Positions 1 to 11,000 of a stretch of 64,000 bases of DNA are shown piece by piece; position 1 is the first letter of the stretch, and each line of letters opens with the position of its first letter. Under the pieces are notes generated by a model. It had not been told where the DNA came from. It did no database searches and worked only from the letters and a program-made list of their open reading frames with translations. The stretch is taken from contig NC_060211.1 in the NCBI RefSeq assembly GCF_021130785.1, forward strand, positions 29,745,001 to 29,809,000. Direction: 5' to 3'. This DNA comes from Homalodisca vitripennis (taxonomy: Eukaryota; Arthropoda; Insecta; Hemiptera; Cicadellidae). Position numbers and translations under genes: made by a program.

Positions 1-424
1 AAACCCCATTTTATTATTTGATCAACCAGGAGTTTTATATAAAGTACATTAATTGTGTTAAAGCGATCAATAAAGATTAATGTAAATAAGAAACAACGGT
101 CAGTTATTTGCTATTCAATATTAAGGAACGAAGTACTTTCTCTGAGAACAATCTTTCTAATTCTCATAATGTATTTGATGTTATGCAGACCTTTGTAAAG
201 GTTGAAGCTAATTTTGCATAACAGCTACCATTTTAAACCAATGGAAATATTGTTTTGTTTTATAAGTTGACAATTATTAGATACCGTATAGTTTTCTTAA
301 TTGATTGTACATTTGAAAGAGTAGGAGAATGAAATTGTAAGTAAAACACAAGCTTACACTTTAAGAAATTCGTTTTATATTGGTTACTTAGATTGACGAG
401 AGCAAAATACTATGCTCATGCAGG

Positions 425-1052
425 TTGTGTAGACTTCGAAAACAAACTGTATATCTACGGACGTGTTTGTATACGTATCACGCATTTTTCGAAAGCCACC
501 TCCGTTATGGAATAGCAGTCTGGGGTGCTTTTTCAGGTGGCAATCTTCACAGAGTTCTGGTAATGCAGAAAAAAGCAATAAAGTTAATGGCTGGAATAGG
601 ACCCAGAGAAAGCTGCAGAAACATTTTCAAAAACTGGGAAATATTGACAATAACATCCATTTACATCCTAGAAACCATACTTTACTGCATAAGTAAAGAT
701 CCTCCAAAACAAAGAGATCTACACTGCCATTGCACTAAACAAGCAGGGGATTACACTCTACAAGTCCATAGAACAGCATTGTTCGAGAAAAACTATCATA
801 CGCTGGAATGAAACTCTTCAACAAGCTACCAGATCATCTGAAAGACGACCCAAGAGCTATAAAGAGAAACCTACAATGTTGGCTGCAAGACCACGCATAC
901 TACACACTCGATGAGTTCTTTTCATGGAAATGATGAATCTTAATTAATCCTCTCATTTAATAATAGAATTCACTTGTAAAAACTGTTTGACTCTGTAAAA
1001 TGTCTTGATGATATTGTTAATAAAGCATACTGTCTATTGTCTTTTTTGTTCT
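425..1052 (+). pseudogene. LINE 3' fragment (Jockey/CR1-like reverse transcriptase C-terminus)
   Basis: The frame from 425 to 811 encodes a typical end of a non-LTR retrotransposon ORF2: a YGIAVWG stretch, then GIGPRESCRNIFKNWEILT and SIYILETILY. The end of the protein continues one frame over, from 811 to a stop at 931-933, with LFNKLPDHLKDD and a final EFFSW, so there is a frameshift. An AATAAA lies at 1019-1024, just before the likely 3' end near 1050. The copy is 5'-truncated and dead. Its C-terminus resembles those of the LINE copies at 5690-6345 and 25455-26570, so the three are related families. Confidence 0.8.
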
Positions 1053-1070
1053 CGTCGTGCAGTCCCAGCA

Positions 1071-1460
1071 ATAAGCGCCAGCCATAACCAGTAGCACCTA
1101 ACCAGAACCTTAAAATTTCAAGAACCCCTAGTGAAGTCTATTCCTAAAGACAAATTAAAGGGAGAAACGGTTGGAAGCTGCACTCCATTAACCGCACTAG
1201 TTAACACCCAGTGGGCTAAGTAACATGAAATATGCGGCTCAGGGCGAAGGGTGCCCCGTGACGGAGGGGAGAGGGGAAGGAACAGAAAGTTATTTAGGTC
1301 CCCTGTTCAGAGGTAAATAAATCACAGAGGCCGCGCCACGCAGTCTGCTGAGGGCTGATCACAAAGGATAAGGCGGTGACTTCCTTGTGAAGCCTTCTTT
1401 CTTCTTATATTTGTCCCTCGGAGGCTGCACTAGGGGGAAGGGGATTTAGGTTTAGATCAT
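1071..1460. other. GC-richer unannotated block upstream of neurotactin
   Basis: This stretch is distinctly richer in G and C than its surroundings. It holds G-rich runs near 1260-1280, short CpG-containing words and no convincing open frame. It resembles no repeat I can see elsewhere in the window. It could be an upstream regulatory region, a non-coding exon, or a relic of an older element. Confidence 0.3.
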
Positions 1461-1499
1461 ATCTCTACATCATCCTTCACAATATGTGTAGCCACTACA

Positions 1500-1865
1500 A
1501 TTTCTTTGTTTGAAGTTCATTTTTGACGATGGAAGGAATGTGAAAGAAACAGGATTTTTCCGGACATTTGCCATCGTTCAGTGATACAAAAAATCAGCAA
1601 CACTACGTTTCGAGATCTGCAATCTGATCTCTTCTTCAGGTAAATAACTAACCTAATACATAATTACAAACTTTATATTAGGTTTCTTACACTTTATGTT
1701 TGTAATGTATGAGTGAGTTGTAAATAACCGTTTGTAATTATGTATTGCGTTAGTTATTTACCTGAAGAAGAGATCAGATTGCAGATCTCGAAACGTAGTG
1801 TTACTAATTTTTTGTTTCACTGAACGATGGAAAATGTCTGGAAAATCCTGTTTCCTTCACTACGA
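1500..1865. repeat. palindromic foldback repeat (family A) with hammerhead-like core
   Basis: Two arms of about 120 bp (roughly 1547-1672 and 1741-1860) are inverted copies of each other around a spacer of about 70 bp. Each arm carries CTGAAGA, a six-bp stem GAGATC/GATCTC and then GAAACG, which together resemble the core of a hammerhead ribozyme. Related single arms or fragments occur at 6715-6870, 24857-24962, 28107-28206 and 63725-63900. The outer part begins near 1504 with a CTTTGTTTGAAG word shared with the copies at 24857 and 28107. Confidence 0.75.
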
Positions 1866-2084
1866 TTTGATAATATTATTCTTGAAATTACCTTTTACAT
1901 AACGTTATGTATGTGTGCCGCTTAAAAAATTCCTGAGCGGACTAATAACCTTTTATTGGCTTATCCTGCAAAATAGTCCTTAACTAAGTTAGTTAATGAA
2001 TTTTACCTATAGAGATCAGCCTGTGATGGGGTTGGTACAAAATTCTGATCTTAAGTAAATGATGAGTTGGCTTTTCATTTTAAA

Positions 2085-3745
2085 GCTCCTCTTATTGGCT
2101 GAGCGTTAGCGAAGCATATCACCCGAGAGGCTGGAAAAATTTAATTTATGTCTATCTGTCCACACGATATCTCGAAAACGAACTGACCTTTACATTTGAA
2201 AATTTGCATGAAGCTTTAGTTTTATATAGGCAACACTGAGCTAGATGTTGATGATTGTGATTCTGTTGGATATGGCTGAGCGTTAGCGAATATTTGCTCT
2301 TATGGCAACGGTAAAATAGTAGAAGTATAGGTGTATTCGTTTAACTGAGTATAATCGTATGTGGCTTTCTTCATTTATTAAAAATAAATAAAATAGAGTG
2401 GATAGTCACTCTTAAAAGTCTGTGACAAGATTTGATTTCAACGCACTCTTCCGTTGCAGTACTCTTCCTAGATCATCGGAACTTTTATTATATGAACGCT
2501 AATATAAAAGTCTGTGACAAGATTTGATTTCAACGCACTCTTCCGTTGCAGTACTCTTCCTAGATCATCGGAACTTTTATTATATGAACGCTAATATAAA
2601 AGTCTGTGACAAGATTATTTGATTTCAACGCACTCTTCCGTTGCAGTACTCTTCCTAGATCATCGGAACTTTTATTATATGAACGCTAATATAAAAGTCT
2701 GTGACAAGATTTGATTTCAACGCACTCTTCCGTTGCAGTACTCTTCCTAGATCATCGGAAATTTTATTATATGAACGCTAATATAAAAGTCTGTGACAAG
2801 ATTTGATTTCAACGCACACTCCCGTTACAGTACTCTTCCTAGATCATCGGAACTTTTATTATATGAACGCTAATATAAAAGTCTGTGACAAGATTTGATT
2901 TCAACGCACACTTCCCGTTACAGTACTCTTCCTAGATCATCGGAACTTTTATTATACGAACGCTAATATAAAAGTCTGTGACAAGATTTGATTTCAACGC
3001 ACACTCCCGTTACAGTACTCTTCCTAGATCATCGGAACTTTTATTATACGAACGCTAATATAAAAGTCTGTGACAAGATTTGATTTCAACGCACACTCTT
3101 CCGTTACAGTACTCTTCCTAGATCATCGGAACTTTTATTATATGAACGCTAATATAAAAGTCTGTGACAAGATTTGATTTCAACGCACACTCCCGTTACA
3201 GTACTCTTCCTAGATCATCGGAACTTTTATTATATGAACGCTAATATAAAAGTCTGTGACAAGATTTGATTTCAACGCACACTCCCGTTACAGTACTCTT
3301 CCTAGATCATCGGAACTTTTATTATACGAACGCTAATATAAAAGTCTGTGACAAGATTTGATTTCAACGCACACTCCCGTTTACAGTACTCTTCCTAGAT
3401 CATCGGAACTTTTATTATATGAACGCTAATATAAAAATGTGACGCTTAATGGACAAAAATGTGATGTATCACGTGGCAATATATGTCGAGAAAGATTTAA
3501 TCTGTAGACTTTTAAATTTCTATGAAACTTCATTTCTATACAGACAAACATGAGTTCTATCTCGGTGCATGTTCAACCATGAAATTTGGCTGAGCGTCAT
3601 TGAAGCCTATCACTCAGTAGGCTGACACAATTTCTGTTTTGTATGACGGGAGATGTAAAAAAATGCCTAGCACATCTCGAAAATTGTATGAACTAAAGAT
3701 CTGAAATTTTTCATATAACTTTAGCGCAGCCTGTTATACGATTCG
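2085..3745 (+). repeat. dispersed element (family B) carrying a tandem array
   Basis: The flanks of the array at 2414-3435 are parts of a dispersed family recognised by GGCTGAGCGTTAGCGAA and by CTGTCCACACGATATCTCGA. Other copies lie at 52155-53170, at 54530-54790 and, on the other strand, around 61990-62830. The same order of words (GAGCGTTAGCGAA block, then a GAGAAAGATTTAAT block) appears here and at 52155-53170, where the array is absent. No transposase is visible, so this is a non-autonomous element of unknown class. Confidence 0.6.
2414..3435 (+). repeat. tandem array, about 11 copies of a 92-bp unit
   Basis: The units start with AAAAGTCTGTGACAAGATTT, and successive starts at 2414, 2506 and 2598 are exactly 92 bp apart. 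The third copy has a four-base insertion. Later units share diagnostic changes (ACACTCCCGTTACAG instead of CACTCTTCCGTTGCAG, and TATACGAACG instead of TATATGAACG). Such shared variants suggest spread by unequal exchange or slippage within the array. No unit has a coding frame. Confidence 0.95.
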
Positions 3746-4740
3746 TAGTAAAACACTTATTGTTATTTTAACGACATGTTATTTTTATAAACATAACAAA
3801 ATTGGAATCAGTACGACTACTGAAAAATAACAGCCATTAAAACATGTGTGTTTGTTAAATACTATAATATATGCCTTATACGCTTCCAACTAACAACACC
3901 AAAACTTTGGTGAAAAATAACAGTAGATGCTCAACTGATAGCTTTATACCAGTGTCAATACGATGTGCATTTATATTTATATAAATGGTGGTAGGAATGT
4001 ATAAAATTAATTTTGTATATCCTTATAAAACTTAATTGTAAAGCAATAGACGGATTTCCCTTCAACATTAATATACATATGTTTTGTTATAATCTATGTG
4101 GTTTTTGGATTGGTTTTGCTTAAATTTCACATTGCACTATTTTTCAAAGCCTATTGAACTTCGTTATGTTCAATAAGAAAACTCTTACATCAGAATAGAT
4201 GGTTTAGAACTACCATAAGAAATGTCAGCTGGAATATACTTTTTCAATGTAAGTTAAAAACTAATTTTTCTCATGAAACTTATTTTCAGATATCATACGT
4301 AACCTTATAAATTCCTATCTTATATATTCTGCTGTTAACTCAAAGCGTGTTTTTCCAGTTTTATCGTTGAAATTAGATGTTAGTTTATCCATAGACTGTG
4401 ATTAAGAAAACTGAATAAACTAAATGCATTATAAAAACGCATACGAAAATTCTCAGAAAGCTGTAATAATTATTTTTGGACTACGCCGCATCAAGATCTA
4501 GTCAGTTTAATTCATTCCTGTAATATCATATTCTCTCGATCGTCTTTGGATTTTTAAATCACTTGTAATAATTTATTGGAACACAAGCAAAAAAACAAAA
4601 TTGTGTTACATAAATTGTCGTCATTTATCAACATTCACTCGCTGTTTTTGAAAGGAACAGCCGCAGCCGGATATTCTGTTTATATCGGGAAAACGCAGCC
4701 CTCGAAAAAGATTAGGGAAAGTGTGGAACAAGGTTAGCAG
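3746..4740. other. AT-rich upstream region, nothing recognised
   Basis: No open frame, RNA gene or repeat was recognised here. It leads into the GC-richer neurotactin promoter region. Confidence 0.4.
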
Positions 4741-4994
4741 TTCAGTTTTCGCCCTCCTCCTTTCACCCCCAGTTGGGCTCCAGGTCACGTGGTGAGGCAG
4801 AGGCTGTTGCTAGGCAACCGTCTCCAGGCAACCGATATCGCCACTCCGCAAAGCCCGATCAATCCAGTACAGCACCTATCGGTATAGCACGTGTCTGTGT
4901 CTAGGCTAGGCCATCATTATAGTACTGATCAGCAAAAAGTGGTTTTGTTCGCTTATCGAAGTCCTCGGCCAGAATTCAGCGCGTCTCCGTGGAG
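4741..4994 (+). promoter_or_regulatory. Nrt: probable neurotactin promoter and 5' untranslated region
   Basis: Base composition rises sharply in G+C here, immediately upstream of the proposed first coding exon. The block contains a palindrome GTTGCTAGGCAAC (4806-4818) like an RFX X-box, a second AGGCAAC half-site at 4826-4832, and two CACGTG E-boxes (4786-4791 and 4888-4893). I see no TATA box in a convincing position. The transcription start cannot be fixed from sequence alone. Confidence 0.5.
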
Positions 4995-5015
4995 ATGACG
5001 GAAAATCAACCCGAG
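4995..5015 (+). CDS. Nrt: neurotactin exon 1 (coding part)
   Basis: The ATG at 4995 opens a seven-codon frame (MTENQPE) that ends at a GAG|GTAACA donor in phase 0 and joins exon 2 in frame. It sits at the edge of the GC-richer promoter block, which supports a short first coding exon. If the exon is non-coding, translation would start at 8391 instead. Confidence 0.55.
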
Positions 5016-8000
5016 GTAACAATATTCACAAGGAATTTGGTGGATAGAATACAAACCTCCAGTCAAAACAGCCTTTCCTGTCCTTTTCCCAAAATATATA
5101 ACTTCAACTACGACCCAAAAAATTTTAATGGAGCAAGCTCCTTAATCTTGCGTCTTATCGTACAGTTCTACCAATCACAAAAACAACCTTTATTTTTAAA
5201 ATAGGTTTATTACAAATTGTATAAGCCCTACATTATAACCACTTTTGGGCTTTTTGTAACTCAGACGAGAATGGCAAAGAAATAACCTTTTCGTATGAAC
5301 CCATCCTTGGACATGTTGTACAAGAGTTGCCTTCTGTATCCACAAAACGCCCAAGCCCGCACGCACATTTTGAACCCTAAAGTCGGCTCGGCCGTAACCA
5401 AGAGAGGGGCAACGGTCGGCGGTTCTGGTCTGGTTTTTATCACAGCAGTTTTTGTCTCCAGCATTTTCTGATGATGCCCACCAGATGCGTGACTAAACTA
5501 TGAATCACTATACACTGGAGCTGGAGCTGGGGCTGGAGCTGGAGCTGGAGCGAGCTATAGCTGACATTCCGTGGCGACCTTGGCTTGATCTTGGCGCTCT
5601 TTCTGCTTTCTGTCTCCCTAGGACGCAATCACTTCTGTTTTGTGTCTTATCCTACTCGATAGTGACTTGCTTAGTTTTCCCCGATTATCTAAATTATCTG
5701 AACATATATACATATGAATTAATATACCCACACTTTTCTTATGGGATAAGGTTGTGGGGTGGCTGCACAAAACACAAATTTGAAAGAAAGCCTTTCGGCT
5801 TCAACATAGCAGTCAGAATCATTGAAAATTTAAAATTTAGAGAGTCATGCAGAGATGCCTCCAGGAGTTTGGGGTTACTGACTTTACCCTGCCTCTATAT
5901 CCTGGAGGTTGCCCTGTATTGTCAATAAAAATGTGATTTGACACATGGTAGTGACGTCCACGGATATAATACGAGGGGAAGGGACAACTGAGGAGGATTC
6001 AGTCTCACAGAACGATGGCTTATAAACAACTTCCACCTCAGATTGATGTCAAAGTGGTCAACAGACTCCCGGAGTAGATCAAAGAATTGGCAAGAAACTT
6101 TTCAAACCTCGATTAAGATCACAAATCGCTGGTAACAATACAACTGTTTTGTTAACTCTGTTGCTGAAATGAATGAAATTTTGGTGTTTAAACATTTTTA
6201 ATTAATGTAACATTGATCGAAATTGATATTTTAAACTTAATGCAAATATACATATAACTATATTATAATAAGTTATATTATTGACGCATGCAATACAATT
6301 AATTGTCTACTGCAATAAAGAAAATGTCTATTGAATTGAATTGAACATCTAATCGTAAACAATACAAAAAACGAATTTTAGAGAATGTGTCTTACCACAA
6401 GAGTGAAATGACCATTTAGGATTTGACTCTCATACAAATACGGAGCTTGGAGATGAACCAACGTTATGTTCAACATTATCAACGAGTAGACTACTTTATG
6501 TCCACGTGGATATATACGTGCATTAACAGTCGATATTACAAAAACTATAATTAATTGTTATTCTACTCGTACACATATTTTGAAGAATTCAACTTCATGT
6601 CATTTAGCTTTTCTGTGGAATTTAGGAAACAGACGAGTTTTAAATCAATTATTTTACGCCTGTTTCCGATCTCAACGGTAGTCTAGATTGCCTTTATTTC
6701 GAAATTGCCAGCAATATTTGTTTAAGGTTTGTTTTGACGATAGAAGTTTTGTGAAGGCAACACGGGGGTTTCAGACAATTTCAGTGGTACAAAATGTTAC
6801 TAATTTTGTGCTTTACTGGACGATGGCAAACGTCCAAAAAAATCTCTGTTTCCATCATTTCCAGCAACATAAACCAGAAAACGAATTGGAAAAAAAAGAT
6901 AATAACAAGAGAGGGAAACAATAATTGGTAGGGCTCTGGTGCACACAATACTTGCCCTTGACTCCCACACTAGGGCGTGTGGAGGTGGAGGGTATATCTG
7001 ACCCTAGAGACCTCAAACAGTCTTTGATGGTTATATCGCTCCGTGTAGGAAAAACAATATGGTTGCTTCGTAGACGCTCTGAGATCATTAAATTCGTATC
7101 CACGCGGTGGTACAGGTTAAAGAACGGTTCACAAAAATTCCAGTTCACGTTTATCAATCCTTCCCATTGTATTTATGTGGAAACCCCGGTTCCTCCACCG
7201 TGCTTAGATATTGTTTCTAAACATTGTAGTTTACTCAATTGTGCTCTTGATATAGACAATGAGATGGCCTTTCCACCTCGATTACACTTTATATGGTAGT
7301 GCAAACTTTATAACAGTCCGGTGGTAAATTAAGAACTTATATTTTTGGGGAGAGAAGGCCAAACCCGTAGCTTTACAAAATTGGAAAAGTTCGTATTTGG
7401 ATTTGGAGGAAGAGACAATATCTGTAGCAAATTAGCAAAACTTATATAATAAACCAAAGAACTGTAACTTTTACAACTAAGTGTATTAGAAAAAAAGCCA
7501 GTCCAAGAAATTTTAATGCAGAAAAATCCAATTATCATCCTATTTATGTGGGGGCAATTGGAGTCCGGAACCTTTATTCTATATTAATTAAAGTAAAATA
7601 AAATAAAGTAAATTATACAACAGTTTCACACTGAGAGGGGATTGGGAACGAAACTACGTTTTTCACGGTAGAATTGGTTGGAATTCCAAAACATTAATAC
7701 AGGCCAACTTTAGGTAATGAATTGCAAATTCTGAATTTTATTTTTTTTTACAGTTTTTTTAAACGTCAATTAAAGTAAATCCTCTGGCCGAAAACCATAG
7801 TACACGTTAGTGGTTTTCCTGAAAGTACAGAATTTGGAACTAGATCATCGATCTAACTAACCGAATTTGGAAAGGAAACTGCTCATATCACAACCTTTCT
7901 TGGTAGATAAGTAATTTATTTTCCAACTTACAATGCCATTAATGATGGCCTTTTTATTTTAAATTAAATTATTACACAAAACAGAAGCAAATTTCGTGAT

Positions 8001-11000
8001 CAGTAAAGTGTCAGAGATCTTTCATGTGCGTTCAATCACTTCCTTATGATGCCTGGATTTTCATTCGTTTCACCAATAACTAACTAAGGATCATATGCCA
8101 GTTTATTACACATTTATACTGAAATGAGTGTATTGTACCTTGTTCTACTTATATTATGTATACTCCTGCCCTCCTTACAATTTATACCAAAAGGAAGAAC
8201 ATTTTGGACCTTAGAAGCGGGTCTGCAGTACAAATGTGTAGCCTATTTAAAAACTAGTAGGAATTTACAAATAGGGGTTGATTAGTATTTGTTATTTAAG
8301 CTTATTTTATTTGCCTACATGACTTTATAATAACCTTACCTATGTAAAACACAGTATTTATACAGATTAATTTTGCTGTTGCAGATTAGCATGTCCGAAG
8401 AGGTTGTAGTGAGTCCGCCCAAAGAAAATGAAGCACCGGCCCAAGAGATAATCGAACTCTCCAAGTCCGAAGACAAAAAAGACATCGAAGACGAGGAAAG
8501 GGAAAAAATGCTGAACGAAGAAAACAAAAAGGAATTAGGTGAAGTGGAGAAGAAAAAGAAGGCTTTGGAAGAAGCTGCAGAAAGGGAAGGATCGAGGAAA
8601 AGGATACCGACAGGAGGCATCAAGATTCCTGGTTTCTTGAGAAGCAGATCGAGAGATAAGAATAAGGTGAGAACAACTATATAAATAAAACATTTAAGGA
8701 CTGCCATTAAAAAACTTTGGGACGATCCAAGTAGAATGTGAATTCTTACAAGAAAGCGACGACATAATCAAGGACGTAGCCAGCAAGGGGATCCAAGGGG
8801 GTCCAGACCCCTACATTTTTTATGTTTTCAATTACCTTTTTATTAAATGATAATAATAATAATAATAATAATTTTATTGCTTTAGAACATGTACATGTTA
8901 TAGCAATTGTCAAAGAAGAAAATAAGCTAAAATTTTGGATTCATACATTACATCTAGGTTACTTTCGTACATACAATTTATTCCATCCATCCTACTGCTC
9001 ATTTATTCGAATTTCCCACTCTAGCACCAGCGTCAGTCAGCCAATTATGTGGTCACCCAAACATGTGCCATGAACTCGTCTGTATTGTAAAAAGCTTCTG
9101 AGAGCAATGCACTTTTCAGACGAGTTTTAAATGTCTTAGGCATTGCGGCACTTTTTATGAAATTTGGTGATGATGATTATTATTATTATTTAAATAATTC
9201 AGTATTATTGGCATGTACTGCTGAAAGATGGTTCTCAACAAAGAAACGGGTCAAGAACTTTTTAAGAAACAAAATGGGGCCTTAGGCCTACTACAAAAAA
9301 AGTCAGTTCTCTGAACCCCCCAAAATTTTTCTGGCTACGTTCTTGGATATAATATGGCTGAATACCGACTCACAATGAGTCAATTGAATACAATACCTCT
9401 CACTACAAACACTTGTAAAAAGTATTGAGCATCCTGAAGAGGTCTTTGATTTTCTTTCTATAAACGTGAGTCTGCTGATAGTTTCGTCAGTGGTTTTTGG
9501 TTGTTATCACAAACTGATCAATATGATGCGGTACTAAATTTGGCGCCAAGGAGCAGCCGCGTTGCTTTTGGTTGTTATCACGAACTGATTAATATGATAA
9601 CGTTACTAAATTTGGCGCCAAGAAGCAGCCGCGTGGATTTTGGTTGTTATCACGAACTGATTAGTATGATGCGCTACTAAATTTGGCGCCAAGAAGCAGC
9701 CGCTTGGATTTTGGTTGTTATCACGAACTGATTAGTATGATGCGCTACTAAATTTGGCCCCAAGGAGCAGCCGCGTGGATTTTGGTTGTTATCACGAACT
9801 GATTAGTATGATGCGTTACTAAATTTGACGCCAAGAAGCAGCCGCGTGGCTTTTGGTTGTTATCACGAACTGATTAATATGATGTGCTAAAAGATTTTTC
9901 GCCAAGGAGCAGCCGCGGGCCGTGGCGTTTCCAGGAATTGAGTTTAAGAAAGGCCCACACCCATCATCTCATATTTCACGGGTGGCTGGTGTTTGTGGGT
10001 GAGGGACGAAATGAGATACCTCCCGCCTTCTTAATTATTTATTAAATACACATTATATTTTTTAAGTACAGCAACACTTTAATAAATTGTGGAATGGATC
10101 TGATTAAAAAATTAAAGATTTTTGTATAGTTACATACCCTATATAGGAAATGAAGCTATTCCCCTATCTACAATGATACGAAAACAACTTGAACTAAACT
10201 GGTATTTTCTGTAGATAGCGCAGTCATTGAAGCGAAAAATACGGTCTTACCTCCGAATTTTTTTACTGTGAACCGATTTGCATGAAATTTTGGAATTAGG
10301 CTCATCTTACCCTTAACTTCAAAAAGTGAAAATGATCTGAACTCCGCGTATTATTTTTAAGGGGTGTAAACAACCCCTTAATGGGAAAATTGAAATTGAG
10401 CCATTTTATCGCTAGAAAACATGTATAATAGTAAGTGGTGAAATTGTAAAGTGTTTTCTAACACAATTACCTCATATTAAAATCATTTTCAACCCCTTGA
10501 AAATCTTACAAACCTTTGCAAACAACCCCTAAAATTGAAAAAAAATCACAAAAAAATACTTTGGTATGACATAAAAAATATGTAAGTATAGAATAAGTAA
10601 TATTTTTATATTCTCTATAATAATTATCAAATTTTTAACCCCCTTTCAACCCTTGAAAACTACCCCTTGATAAAAAATTAAAAAAAAAATTTTGTAAAAT
10701 AAAAAGGATTTAAATATTATTCCACACTCTCAAAATGATTATCATATTCTTAAGCTTTTCTACCCTTAAAACTACCCCTAAATTAAAACAGTAAATATAT
10801 ATGATTATATATTTAAAAATAATTTAATTTAGAGTAAAAAATTACCATTTATTGAATAAAATTATTTTACAAATTATATAAAATTCACTCAAATGTGTTA
10901 TATATACATATAAGAACGTTGGTATGTAATCATGCCTACGTTTCAAAAATATGATGAGCCATATTATGTATATATGTACACATTACATTAGTTTTGGGGT

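Larger units (their letters stand above)
5016..8384 (+). other. Nrt: neurotactin intron 1
   Basis: This 3.4-kb intron holds an unremarkable GC-richer stretch (5230-5650) with a short CTGGAG microsatellite at 5513-5551, a LINE fragment (5690-6345) and a degraded family A repeat (6715-6870). Open frames at 6925-7299 match nothing I know. Confidence 0.6.

Noticed and set aside
2414..3435. CRISPR-like regular array
   Set aside because: Head-to-tail 92-bp units without unique spacers in an insect genome; it is a tandem satellite.
6925..7299. 124-codon frame on the + strand in intron 1
   Set aside because: No family resemblance and an overlapping antisense frame; at most a transposon relic.
8336..8707. 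123-codon frame on the - strand
   Set aside because: Antisense shadow of neurotactin exon 2; its Ser/Leu/Phe richness mirrors the Glu/Lys codons of the real strand.
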